42,652 bases of DNA from Chara braunii (GCA_003427395.1 BFEA01000126.1:988535-1031186); one strand, 5' to 3'; counted from the stretch's first letter, positions 31,181 to 42,259 are shown. Program-made: numbers and translations. Notes: generated from the sequence alone by a model not told the origin.

Positions 31181-31761
31181 ACGACGTGCTATATTTAGCC
31201 CACCCCTAAAATTCCGAATTGCGATGCATGTGTGCAAAGGCATATCAGGCAGCAGCCTTTTCGACGCAGTAAGTCAAACCTCGCCTGAAGGTGCAGGAAG
31301 CCTAGCTGGGAAGAAGAATGGTGTTTTGGAAAAGGGAGAAAAAGAGAGACCGAAAAGATCGAGCGAGTCTTTCAACAGATGAACACTTGGAGACTGCAAT
31401 CAGAGGAACAGTACCATGAAAGAACCTCCACCCAACTTGTTAAGTCCAGTCATCATCTCAACTTATTCGACACCGCCACTAGCTCAAAGCCATTTTTTTG
31501 TAGTGGTTAGCTCGAACACGGTAAATAGATGGAATGACCACAAGACAATAATGAACAAAACACATCCAAAAAACAAACACCAAATTGGGGTCATACCCCC
31601 AAACCTGTTTGCCTGTTGCGCGCGTCTCTCATTGAATGTTCATACATCAGTGTGCGACCCCCTGCCTTTGCAAAACAGGTGGCCACACCACATCATCCCA
31701 CAATGACCACATATTTCCCGCCATTCATGCCATTACATAGACATCAACTACGGGCGACAAG

Positions 31762-31909
31762 GGGCCTCGCTCCACTACACACCATTTGTTTGAAATGCAC
31801 CTGGACAGGCTTTGATCTTGGTGCATTCAAAATGGTTGTGCAGTCCCTATGCATCTGCAGTGTGAAACAGTCCAAATGCATGGACAATGTTGTTGAGTGG
31901 AGTGAAGCC
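31762..31909. mobile_element. hAT-like MITE, family GGCCCTC, copy 3 (diverged)
   Basis: Left GGGCCTCGCTCCACTACACA, right GTTGAGTGGAGTGAAGCC. The flanks CGACAAGG and CGATAAGC look like a decayed 8-bp target duplication. Internal sequence GTCCAAATGCATG is shared with copy 2. Confidence 0.6.
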
Positions 31910-32184
31910 GATAAGCAGAACAAAACCGAGGAAAAGAACACTGTAGAGACGGAGCGGGGAAAGAAGTCAAAACGTCCAAAGAAAACAAACTCTGAAGTGA
32001 GCATATCTGTGAGTGTGCCTAGGCAACAAGTACTTGCATCAAACAGGTTTAGGGGTAAACGGGGAAATAGCCTACTCCTAAAAAATTGGAGGCTGGGCCC
32101 CGACGCCCGCCATTGAAAAATCAATTTGGTGGCCGTCATGTCGTTTCAGCCTCCTAAGGAACCGGGGGCCTGACAGCGGCCCAC

Positions 32185-32600
32185 GTGGGAAAAGGTAGTG
32201 GTGGTTTCAGCAGTGTATTGCGCACTACGTTCAACAGTGTATCAAGTACTATCAACCACTACCTCCAACAGCGTATCACCCACATTCAACAGTGTACTGC
32301 CCAAGGTGAACTACTGTACTCAGTTCCACATGGACATAGTGCAAACACCTGCCCCCTACTTCCTGGCAGTGGGGCAGCCAGTTTATCAAATTGCCCCCCT
32401 CTGTTCTCGCACTGATAGCACATTGATGCCGTTCCCCTCTCTGTGGCCAACTGATATGCCACATTGCATGGTCCACAACTGCGACGAGGCACATAATCAG
32501 CCTCCCATAGGATATCAGTCCATGCCACATGGCATAGTCAACAACTGCCACGTCAAATCATGCCAACCTGCCACGACACATATCGCCCACTGCCGCACGG
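32185..32600. repeat. Degenerate short repeats around CAACAGTGTAT and ATGCCACAT
   Basis: Units like TTCAACAGTGTATCA recur four times at about 32205-32310. TGCCACATKGCATRGTC..ACAACTGC recurs at about 32457 and 32524. No gene seen. Confidence 0.5.
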
Positions 32601-32680
32601 CAAACAACTGGCAGGGTGCCAAATCTTAAGACAAACTCCAAAACTGACCCTTGAGTCTTGACCAATTTGCTTGCTACATG

Positions 32681-33262
32681 CATGGTCCTCCGGTGAACTA
32701 CCATAAATAATAATATAATATTATAATATATCGTCACAAACAGAACTGCCCGGTAAAACCGTAGGCAGAGAGAGAGAAGAGGACAACAAACGAGGGGCTG
32801 TGACAAACTGTTTCGTCGGAGTTTCACCGACTCATAATAATATATAAAATACTAGACTAGAAAATGGTGAAGGATCAGGCATGCAATTGTAAACAAATCC
32901 GATATGAGGATCACCGGGGTAGGCCTGCAGACATGTATCAGTTGCAGATAAACCACGGATTCTGACGATCATTATTCACACGTTACTCGTCAACATGGCC
33001 ATACTCTCAGGCATGGTCCTCCGGTGCGCTACCATAAATAATAATATATTGTCACATAACTATGAACTTAAAGAGCGCAATTTGCAAAATATAACATACT
33101 AGATAGAAAACGCTCAAGCATCAGCCATGCAAATTGTAAACAGATCCGATATTAGGATCGCCGGGGTAGGCCTGCAGACATGTGTCAGTAGCAGATAAAC
33201 CACAGATTCTGACGATCATTATTCACATGTTTCTCTCATCACCATGGCCATACTCTCAGGCA
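32681..33262. repeat. Two tandem copies of a 250-330-bp unit
   Basis: Both copies start CATGGTCCTCCGGTG (32681 and 33012) followed by CTACCATAAATAATAATATA. Both carry CCGGGGTAGGCCTGCAGACA and GATTCTGACGATCATTATTC, and end GGCCATACTCTCAGGCAT. Copy 1 has about 80 bp extra after the AT-rich part. Confidence 0.85.
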
Positions 33263-34490
33263 TCGCCCTTGCTGCCACAGCCATTTTCCGTTTATTGACA
33301 GCAGTTCTCACCAATCTGCAAGGCATCCATCCATCTGATGTTGTAGACAATCACGCTCCGCTTATGCACGGACACAACCTCAACACAGATATGTAAGATG
33401 TCTAGCAAGGCATCATGCTCAGCTGCTGAGCGGACACAGCCTCATCACTGATGTGTACAGTGTCCCGCAGCTGTGCCAGGCACAGGGGCAGGGGCCATTC
33501 TGACAAGAAGCTTAAATGCAGGTCAGGGGAGAGCCCGTGAGGGACGGTGCTGCCCAAAAGCCGTAGAGTCACTGAGCCTAGGCAGAGACGACTCGCACAG
33601 CTGAGCATCCGCAGCGGAGCACATATGTGCGAGGTAGACTACCGCAAGACAGGGGGGCGGCAGCAAAGGTGGCTGAGGATCCAAGCAGAGGCAAGAGGGA
33701 GGGGGAGATGTAAGAGGAGAGACCGAGCAAACCCTTCTGCAACCGAGCATGAAGGGAAAAAAAGAGGGATAGGCTGCAAAGGGAGTGCAGGCCAAGCAAG
33801 GTGGCAGGGGTGGGGTTCATATTATACTCTATATACACCTGTGTCACAGACCAGGAAAGGACTACATGACCGCTTCTCCTGATCAGTCACACCCATCCGA
33901 TCGGTCCCATGATCTCAAGGTTTTTTCTTACGGCACATTTGTGAGCATATGGCAAATGGATGCCTGATGACTCCAACGAAGGATGGATACCCCTCTCATT
34001 TGATCCTGATCGTGAACTGATAAATTGCCCTGGACCATTAACCTGCCCTACACGCTAGTCCTCAGACCTTATAGAGGGCACAAGGCGCATTACTATTTTA
34101 TCCTTCATTCACTTCGGATCCCATAGACATTACAAAAGGCTTGCTGCACTTACTTGTGCCTCTGCCACCCGCTTTCTGTCCTCTGTGTGTGTGTGTGTGT
34201 GTGTCTGTCTGTGTACTCTGTGTGTCTGTGTGTGCGTGGATGTACGTGGACGTGCGTGTGTGTGGCCCCCCCCACACATACACGACCGCCCACGTGTAAA
34301 TACGTCCTGACTTGTGAAGAGAGCTTTTTCTTTTTGCTTCAAAAAAAAAGGGCGGACGCGGTCGTGCATTCACACCATGTGCCGGGCGTCCATTGGTTGA
34401 TAGAGTGATTGATGAGCAAGTAGCCCACTTATTGATTGATAGGCAACTGACTGATTAATTGACTGATTACATTCCCGCACCATGTATTGA
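33263..34490. other. Stretch with no recognisable gene
   Basis: GT microsatellite at about 34183-34203. Imperfect TGATTGAT/GATTGACTG runs occur near 34400-34470. The longest open frames (33547-33882 plus) show no domain. Confidence 0.4.
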
Positions 34491-34491
34491 C

Positions 34492-34579
34492 CGTGGTGCA
34501 AGATAGGAATTGACCATTAATGAATCAGTGTGCACCGTGGTGCAAGATAGGAATTGACCATTAATGAATCAGTGTGCAC
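34492..34579. repeat. 44-bp tandem duplication
   Basis: CGTGGTGCAAGATAGGAATT then GACCATTAATGAATCAGTGT occurs twice with a 44-bp step and is essentially identical. Confidence 0.88.
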
Positions 34580-34619
34580 GTTGTCGATTCGTGGATCGAG
34601 TGCACTGATTGCGAACAAG

Positions 34620-34770
34620 GACTTCCTGATGACCTTATCATCAGATAGACAAAGGACGGGATTCGGTCCCCAGATGGACCTATCAAAAAATGGCGGTGAA
34701 CGTCTTCTGGTGGCCTTATCATCAGAAAGACAAGAACGCATTCCAGTCGACAGATGAGCCTATGAAACAT
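34620..34770. repeat. Degenerate duplication of about 90 bp
   Basis: CTTATCATCAGATAGACAA.. and CTTATCATCAGAAAGACAA.. are followed by CAGATGRRCCTATSAAA in both copies. Confidence 0.65.
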
Positions 34771-34933
34771 AGACCCGGCGGCTGGCGGCCGACAGCCAGC
34801 CAAGCGCCTATCTGTCAGCTTCCCTTCATTCCTTCCACCTCTTTTATTAATTGCCCCGAATCAATCTATTAATATCCTGACCTTGAACGAGCCTGTAGCT
34901 AGAGGATTGATTTCATGACCTTGCATTGTGCTC

Positions 34934-35281
34934 ATCAGACACTCGGTTGCTGGCTACCGTCTTCATGCTTGTTGTACCTGGACCGAAAATTGCTCCAAAT
35001 ACAGGCACAATGACCGTGAGTTATATTCTGGTAGAGCATGCACCCCACCGTCGCGACAGCGGGTAGGGCTCGAGCAAGGACCACAAAAATGGTTATGGGC
35101 TCGGAAAATCAGACACTCGGTTGCTGGCTACCGTCTTCATGCTTGCTGTACCTGGACCGAAAATTGCTCCAAATACAGGCACAATGACCGCGAGTTATAT
35201 TCTGGTAGAGCATGCACCCCACCGCTCTTGGGGCAGCGGGTAGGGCTCGAGCAAGGACCACAAAATGGTTATGGGCTCGGA
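34934..35281. repeat. 174-bp tandem duplication
   Basis: ATCAGACACTCGGTTGCTGG begins each unit (34934, 35108) and TGGTTATGGGCTCGGA ends each. The copies differ by a few substitutions and short indels. The 158-codon plus frame here is repeat-derived. Confidence 0.9.
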
Positions 35282-35898
35282 AAAGGACATCTGGCGACTG
35301 GACTTGTCCTCGTGCAAGCCCCCGGGCACTGGAACAGGACTGAAATTTCTGAGGATGGGCCTCAATGCGCCCTTATCTTATTGGAGGACGTGTATTCTCA
35401 GTGATGGCCTAACCAGTGGCACCCCCTATTGCACTTGCGCCATGCCATCAGTAAACGGGTGAAAGACGCACTCGCAAGTGTCGGCCCAGGTAGGGATAGC
35501 ACGATCCGATCATGGCTTCATCATTCGGATAACATGTGTGATCCAATGATGTACTCCAATTACAGGCTGGTAGGTGGGAACCCGCCCTCACGTGAGCCCA
35601 AAGCAAATAGCTAGTGATACGGTCCCTCCACAACCGGGAATCTCAGACGCTACACCAATAGTCGACAATACCGTCTGATCATCATTATCATAATCATTAT
35701 ACTCATCCTTCCCGTCTTCACCATCGTCCTACCATCACCTACATCATCGTCATCATCATCACTCGTCTGCAATCATTGTCATCAACCGACTTCATCTCCA
35801 TCATCAGTAAGACCGTACAACCGTGTCCAAAGCGGACAGCACTAACCAATCTACTGATTAATCAAACTATCAATCAATGAGTCCATCGACAAATGCAA
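35282..35898. other. Stretch with ATC/ATCAT-rich sequence, no gene
   Basis: Short plus frames (35265-35614) have no family match. 35675-35805 is rich in CATCATC units. Confidence 0.4.
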
Positions 35899-35899
35899 A

Positions 35900-35961
<62 letters not shown>

Positions 35962-35972
35962 CTTTCTGTTAA

Positions 35973-36050
<78 letters not shown>
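35899..36050. repeat. Compound (CT)(CA)..(CT)(GT) microsatellite, partly self-complementary
   Basis: CT to about 35926, CA to about 35958, a short spacer, CT again to about 35998, then GT to 36050. The CA and GT arrays are inverted relative to each other and could pair. Confidence 0.95.
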
Positions 36051-36052
<2 letters not shown>

Positions 36053-36594
36053 CATCGAAAACCTTGGACACCTAAAGAAACAGGTTAATAGCCATGTCTA
36101 ATCAATCACTCAAAACCCCAACGTCATCAATAAATAAATAAAATAAATCAACTAGACGACAATGAGGAACATATATGGTTCCTTCGGGAGGTCGAATGTC
36201 ATCCTTACACCACAAGGATAGTCAACGAATGTGACCATGAATGCGGCCCAATCGCCGATCCACCCGTAATGACCAAGATGTCTATCTGTTGTTTTGCCTC
36301 CGCGAACCGTGGCGACAATGGTGACAGCAAGATGACAGAGATCAGAACAAGGGGTCATGGAAAAGGCACCCACCCTGGAAGACGATGCAGCAAAAAATGG
36401 GCCAGCAGACTTTTCTCCTGATGCCCCACGAGTTCCCTATCATATACCCCACACCCCCTCCTCTCCCTCCTCCGAGCCATCACATCAAGTCCCTCTCTTC
36501 TGATGCAGCAAAGTCTGCCACGAGTCATCTAAACCCCCACGCCTGCCACGTGTCATCCACTTGACATCCGACTATACCTTATTATATAACCGTT

Positions 36595-36623
36595 AGCGGC
36601 TGCATACAACGTATGCAGCCGCT
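36595..36623. other. Perfect palindrome, 13-bp arms with a 3-base loop
   Basis: AGCGGCTGCATAC - AAC - GTATGCAGCCGCT. A TATATAAC sequence lies about 10 bp to its left. It could be a transposon end, a hairpin-forming transcript or a regulatory site; the sequence alone does not say. Confidence 0.85.
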
Positions 36624-36648
36624 TATCTCTGATGCCTCTCCGTGAAGA

Positions 36649-36981
36649 CGATTTCAAGCCCCATCGCGGGCACAGTACCCTGCCAACGAAGTTCAAACTC
36701 AGTAGAGACGAGTTCAAACTAAGTGGAGGGACCGTATCACTAGTGGAGACGAGTTCAAACTCAGTGGAGGGACCGTATCACTAGTGGCGACGAGTTCAAA
36801 CTCAGTGGAGGGACCGTATCACTAGTGGAGACGAGTTCAAACTCAGTAGAGAAGAGTTCATACTAAGTGGAGGGGTTCAAAAAAACCTCATCCGCCTAAG
36901 TGGAGACGAGTTCAAACCCCATCCGACTACGTAGACACGATGTCAAGCCCCATCGCGGGCAGAGTACCCTGCCAACGAAGG
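36649..36981. repeat. 41-bp tandem array bracketed by 39-bp direct repeats
   Basis: Units GAGTTCAAACTCAGTGGAGG then GACCGTATCACTAGTGG start at 36710, 36751, 36792 and 36833. TCAAGCCCCATCGCGGGCAS then AGTACCCTGCCAACGAAG flanks the array at about 36651 and 36943. Confidence 0.88.
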
Positions 36982-37497
36982 GCAGAGCTGTTACCTGTTT
37001 CACTACGTTCTCCATCGCATCGACTTCACCGCAGCAGAAAGACCAATCACTGAAAGATTTAGGTCATCAACATCAATCTGTTACCCCCGAGGAGTTTGAA
37101 AGCGACACCGGTGGAGACAAAAAGAAAAGGGACACCCGTGAACACCTTTGCAAAAGAAGGGAAAAGCTGTCGTCGGGCCACCTTGCACAAGGGGTCCCGT
37201 GTCGTAGGCTCACAGACAGATGGCCTTAGCGATTACTATCGTCTGCATTCCTTTCCGGTGTCGACGCCACTGATGTGCATTGTGCATGTACCTACTCAGG
37301 AACTTGAACTCTCTACGTTGTCGCGAGCGATGATTGCAAATTCTCTAAAAAACGCCGACAAACACGTGGCGGAACCACCCACCACCACGCCAGCGAGGCG
37401 TGCGCAGATGTCCCCCATTCCACCCCTAAGCACAAAGACCCCATTGGCGCGCACTGACGAGCTTCAGCACCACCCCTCTGCTCACACGCGCCCACCT

Positions 37498-37680
37498 GCC
37501 ACGTCGCCGGCAATCGCTGCCACTTGGCGGGCAATCGCGCCGGCCTTGAAACCGGCATTACTGATTGCCGCCACGTGGCCGGCAATCGCTGCCACGTGGC
37601 CGGCAATCGCTGCCACGTGGCCGGCAATCGCTGCAACTTGGGCCGGCAATAACTGCCACGTGGCTGCCAATCGCTGCCAG
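37498..37680. repeat. 21-bp minisatellite carrying G-box (CACGTG) cores
   Basis: About eight degenerate units of GCCACGTGGCCGGCAATCGCT. CACGTG is intact at 37572, 37593, 37614 and 37657. The repeat translates as Ala-Thr-Trp-Pro units in long frames, which are not genes. Confidence 0.9.
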
Positions 37681-37732
37681 GCTTTAAACCTATAATTAAT
37701 CCACGCCACCGACATCGCTGCCACGTCATCGT

Positions 37733-37864
37733 ACATCTGGCAGAAGCAGAAGGCTACGAGAGTAGTCGTGCCAACTATGGTCTTCCTCTCCTGCGCCTAC
37801 ATCTGGCAGAAGCAGAAAGGCTATGAGTAGTACTAGTGCCAACTATGGTCTTCCTCTCCTTCGC
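37733..37864. repeat. 66-bp tandem duplication
   Basis: ACATCTGGCAGAAGCAGAA.. ..GTGCCAACTATGGTCTTCC occurs at 37733 and 37799 with small indels. Confidence 0.88.
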
Positions 37865-38847
37865 CACCCACCTTCCTCCAAATAAAGCTCAGGGGCATTA
37901 CAACACCCTGTCTTCAGAGTGATCGTTGGGCGCAATGCGCGACAGCCAATGCGCGACAGCCTTACCCAGTGTCCCGGCCGCACAGGGAAAGACGGCAAGG
38001 CCGGTGGGATTGGCTGCCCTGGCTCTGAGACAGAGAGCGGGGACTGGCGTGTGCGGCAGCATGCCTTGCTGTGCGACAGACGGACTGGCTTGCTTTTGTC
38101 TTCTGTTTTCCAAGGGAAAAACGTTGTGTACAGACGGGCTGGCTCGTCGCCACTGTGATGACCAGATTCGCAGTTTCGGTGACAAGCATTCGCTGCTCCG
38201 CGAGATGCATCCCGACCCAGCACCTACTCCCTGAAAACAGACTGTTTGGACGTATAGCCCGATGGAGAGAGAGAAGGAAGAAGGAAGAAGGAAGAAGGAG
38301 AGAGGAGAGAAGATAGAGCAAGGGAGGCAGATCAGCCAGAGGGCGGAGAGCTTCTGGAACCTGTGAAGCAGACTGGTTTGGCAACAGACAGCCGTACGCT
38401 GCGCGCGCGCTAGGAGGAACAAGCACTGCCTATGTATGATGAGAGAACGAGAAGAAGATACGGTGACAGTTTTCCACCAAAATAAGACGACGCTTGCCGC
38501 CATTAATTTTCCTTCTGACGAGTAATCAACGGCCACAGGCAGGTGACGGTGGTCTGTGGGAGCATCAGCGGCCTACACTTGCTGTCATAAAGCATCTAAC
38601 GCCCATGACATGGGCGAGAGTGTTGCCACACTCAGCTGCGCGATGGAGTGCGCAACCAGCCATTCATTTTCACACTCGCAGATCGCTTGACTGCGCAAAG
38701 TTCGCCACTGACCACAGTGAAAAAGAGAGAGAGAGAGAGATAGAGAGAGAGATTCGAAGAAAAAAGAGTGGGATGCGGCAGCACTTCGGATTAATTTCTA
38801 TTTGCTCTTTTTTCTTCACTCCTCTCTTTTAGACAAAACCACAATCG
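37865..38847. other. Stretch with no recognisable gene
   Basis: Several overlapping minus-strand frames (up to 212 codons, 38536-37898) were read and rejected: no conserved motif, and three frames are open at once, which reflects base composition. GGAAGAAGGAAGAA units occur at 38272-38305. Confidence 0.45.
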
Positions 38848-38949
38848 CGTCTTTCCCCAAATAATGACCCTTGATATGAGGCAGTACCTGGAGTCAAAAG
38901 TTAACCCTTGTAATGACCCCGTGCGTTCTACTCGGGCGGGGGAAGACGG
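38848..38949. mobile_element. MITE-like element, family CCGTCTTC, copy 2 (diverged)
   Basis: Left end CGTCTTTCCCCAAATAATGA. The right end TAATGACCCCGTGCGTTCTA..GGGGGAAGACGG matches the right end of copy 1. A lone right end (TAATGACCGTCAATGTATTT..GGGGGAAGACGG) lies at about 39081-39109. Confidence 0.65.
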
Positions 38950-39896
38950 CCAGGTTGAGGGATTACTTTTCTGCCTCGTTGCTTTGTGCCCGCCCTCTGT
39001 GTGTGTGTGTGTGTGTGTGTCTGTGTGTGTGGGTGTGCCCGTTCTCGTGCACGACCTGCGATTGATTGCTAACGTGGCATAATGACCGTCAATGTATTTG
39101 GGGGAAGACGGTAGTAGAACATATTGGCCCTTGTGCTGGCACGGCGGGAGCAGTAGGCCAGACAATCACAATCACTATTAAGCCCCACGATGGACCACCA
39201 GAGACGGCCAAGAGGAACCAGATCACCGTATTAACCCTCTACAAAAGTAGGCCAAATTCTACCATTGCCCCCCTGGCCCGTGGCATAGCTTTTCAAACTT
39301 GCTCCTTCCTTTTTAAGACGACCGCTTAGCTCTGACGTGTCATTCGATCTCTCTTCTTCTCGCCTCTCGACCCGTCTAGATTGACGTCCGCTTCTGTGCG
39401 CCTTTCTGTTCACCTTTCATACACCCCCTCTTCCTCCTCCTCCTCCTCCTCTTCCTCCTCTTCCTCCTCCTGCTGCTGCTGCTCATGCCCCTCCTCTGTT
39501 CCTGTTTCTGCTTATGTCACTTCCCGTGGTTTTGCGCATTCCCCTTCCGCTCATTTCTTCCGCGCATTTGCCCCCCCGCGCAGCGAAGCGCCTCCAAAAT
39601 CAGACGGAGATTACGCCAACGCGGACCCGTTTACCACTCGACTTATTGAACTCTTTCTTCTTGTTTTTTGTCAAAACTCGAATTTATCAACCAATCAATT
39701 AATCAATCAATCTAATCGGTTAATCTATCGGTCAATCTATCCAATCAAACCCGCTTGATGATCCAATCTATCTAATTACTGTTTGCTTTAATTAACCAAT
39801 CAACCAATCTTCATTTCTTTCCTTTTTGATGATCCAATCAGCATTTCTTTCTGAGCTCTACAGTCATCAATTAGTCAGTACACAAATCGTCGGCAC
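38950..39896. other. Stretch with microsatellites and no recognisable gene
   Basis: GT run at 38999-39020, a TCC/TGC-rich run at 39430-39485 and AATCAATC/CCAATCTATC units at 39690-39840. Confidence 0.45.
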
Positions 39897-40036
39897 CGAC
39901 CTGACCGGACGGGCACGTGACCTGCGACCCCGACCTGACCGGGCGAGCACGTGACCTGCGACCCCGACCTGACTGGACGAGCACATGACATGCGACCCCG
40001 ACCTGACCGGACGGGCACGTGACCTGCGATCCCCAA
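39897..40036. repeat. 35-bp minisatellite, four units, three with CACGTG
   Basis: Units CGACCTGACCGGACGGGCAC then GTGACCTGCGACCCC. CACGTG is intact at about 39914, 39948 and 40016. The third unit has CACATG. All three minus-strand frames are open because of the repeat. Confidence 0.92.
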
Positions 40037-40332
40037 CATAGCCCATGGGCAAACAAAGACAAATAAAAACACAAACAAACACAGGAGCACGAACACAAAA
40101 AGCAGGTACGCGCCTCGCGCGCGCATATCATACACCCGAACAGGGAAAGACAAAAAAAAAAAACGTTTTAAAAAGCGGTCATGTCACATTGTGCCAAAAG
40201 AAATCGCCCTCTCACAGCCCGCCGTTGTGATCGTTGATCGGACGCCTTATAGCAATTAAACGGGACGGCCTGAATTGACTAGCTCGCTTAATACCCCAGA
40301 TAAGCTGACAACGGAACCGCATATACGTCCGA

Positions 40333-40453
40333 CCCCCCTCCTACATAAAGAAACACAACCACAACAACCCCCCTCCTACATAAAGAAACACAACCACAAC
40401 AACCCCCCTCCTGCCCTCCCCTACACCTTCCCCCCCCCCCCCCCCCCCCCCCC
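40333..40453. repeat. 35-bp repeat then long C run
   Basis: CCCCCCTCCTACATAAAGAA then ACACAACCACAACAA occurs twice. The C run covers about 40430-40453. Confidence 0.9.
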
Positions 40454-40779
40454 ACTTCCCAGCGGGCCGATAAAAGTGCCAGAGAGCAGGTTTCATTCTA
40501 CAAAATAAATTAAATTGAGTGCTCTCTGCAGATGAAAATCCCCTCCTCCCCTAGAACGAACACATTTCTCCGCACCCACCCAAAACAGGAATTTCTGCAG
40601 ATGAGGTACATTGCTACTACCTAACTCGTGCACCCCCCAAAACAGGAATTTTTCTCAGGGTCAAACACGATAAATAGCCCAAATCCTCATCATGAATGCA
40701 AGAGCCACGGCCTGTCCCTTCTCGGTAAGGCGTGGGGAAGAGAGGAGCACAGGGGAGGGTTTTACATCCCCGAAAAGCG

Positions 40780-41040
40780 AGACAAGAGAGAGAAAGAGAG
40801 GTGGAGAGAGAGAGAGAAAGAGAGATGGAGAGAGAGAGAGAAAGAGAGAGGAAGCTGACAAGAAAAAGGTGGGAGAAAACAACACGTAGCGGTCGTGGCT
40901 GGCTGATGAATCATCGGTGGTCATTGAATGCAGAGAGAGAGAGAGAGGTGGAGAGAGAGAGAGAGGAAGCTGACAAGAAAAAGGCGGGAAAAGCAACACG
41001 TGGCGGTCGTGGCTGATCAATCATCGGTAGTCATTGATTA
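40780..41040. repeat. GA-rich tract with a 115-bp tandem duplication
   Basis: GGAAGCTGACAAGAAAAAGG, then AACACGTRGCGGTCGTGGCTG, ATCATCGGTRGTCATTGA and a GA run. Starts near 40850 and 40965. Confidence 0.85.
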
Positions 41041-41084
41041 ACGACAGCTGAACGGGAAACGATGATGTTCCAGGAGAGAGGTCG

Positions 41085-41860
41085 AGAGAGAGTGAAAAGG
41101 AGGGAAAGAGGAGGGGGTAAAGAGAGCGGAGGGCAGGCGGTGATGATGGTGAGAAGACGGCAGACTACGTACGTGGCAACGGACGGTGGAATGATGGAGA
41201 GAGGAGGGGGTAAAGAGAGCGGAGGGTTAGGAGAGGTTCGCATCTCAGCCTCAGCAATCACGCGATCAAGAGAGTCTTCCTGGAATAGCCCCCGTTCGGA
41301 AAGGCAGCAGAGGGATGGAGATATTCGGGGTGGAAAGGGTGGGTGGTACTGGGAAAAGGGAGGAAAGCGGCCACGGCGATGGCCAAATCAAAACGCCAGC
41401 AGGGACGTGAGACGACGACTCGCTAGGCAATCCCTAAGCAAGCACGAGGTCGACATTATCTAATCTAATTAAGCCCCTCGACAGAGAGAGTGATGGAGAT
41501 AGAGAGAGAGTGACTGAGAGTGAGAGAGAGAGAGAGAGAGGGAGAGAGAGAGAGGGAGAGACAAAGACCCCCCAGCGAGAGCAAAAGAGAGAGTGATGGA
41601 GAGAGAGAGAGAGAGTGACGGAGAGTGAGAGAGAGAGTGACGGAGAGAGAGAGAGGGAGGGAGAGAGAGAGAGAGGGAGAAAGAGAGAGGGAGAGACAGG
41701 GAAGGCGAGGGAGAGTGAGGGAGAGTGACGGAGAGTGAAAAAGGTGGACAGACTGACAGAAGCGCGCGTCCTATCGCAAACGTTTCTTCCCCGATGGACC
41801 GGACAACGACACGGGGACAGCATAACCACACTCTCTGCAGTACACTCTCTGCGGTACAGA
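41085..41860. repeat. Purine-rich (GA/GGAGA/GTGA) region
   Basis: GAGGAGGGGGTAAAGAGAGC occurs near 41109 and 41202. 41482-41740 is an almost pure GAGA/GTGAGAGA tract. Frames here are Ser-Leu repeats. Confidence 0.85.
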
Positions 41861-41861
41861 A

Positions 41862-41932
41862 CCGACATCCTATAGGACTTGAACCTGTGACCTTCAACGA
41901 GGCATCACACCTCACCAACGACCATTTTCAAT
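41862..41932 (-). repeat. tRNA-like SINE fragment
   Basis: The minus strand reads TGGTCGTTGGTGAGG, then GAAGGTCACAGGTTCAAGTC. This is tRNA-like box A and variable-loop/box B architecture. The flanking stems do not pair well, so a functional tRNA is unlikely. Confidence 0.45.
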
Positions 41933-41943
41933 CACTTGCCAGA

Positions 41944-42145
41944 TAACGAAGTACTCGCGGGCAGGCAGAGCATAGGCACCTGTGGTAAGACAGGCAACGG
42001 CCGTACACTATCTACAGCAGGTAGAGAGATGTATTGAGGGCAGACGCACACTATACAACGAAGTACTCGCGAGAGTACAGGTAGAAAGACAGGTTAAAAC
42101 AGGCGATAGATTTTTGTATTGAGGGCAGACGCACACTATTGCTTC
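41944..42145. repeat. 111-bp tandem duplication
   Basis: ACGAAGTACTCGCG begins both units (near 41947 and 42058). GTATTGAGGGCAGACGCACA then CTAT ends both. Confidence 0.85.
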
Positions 42146-42259
42146 GCGGGTTGTACCTCGCCGTACGTAATGCCAGACCGTGTCTAGAATGCGCAAGTGT
42201 AAGTATGAGCTCTATAACTAATACTTAGTTGACATTGAGATGGAAAAATGCGACACGCT

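Noticed and set aside
36152-36373. 73-codon minus-strand frame with HYGWIGDWAAFMVTF
   Set aside because: It looks protein-like, but I recognise no family and there is no splice or neighbour support. Perhaps a fragment of a transposon protein; a protein search would decide.
37898-38536. 212-codon minus-strand open frame
   Set aside because: Three frames are open across the same stretch and none has conserved motifs, so it reflects base composition.
36700-40036. Tandem arrays with 35-41-bp periods as a possible CRISPR
   Set aside because: The units are contiguous with no unique spacers, and the DNA is eukaryotic.
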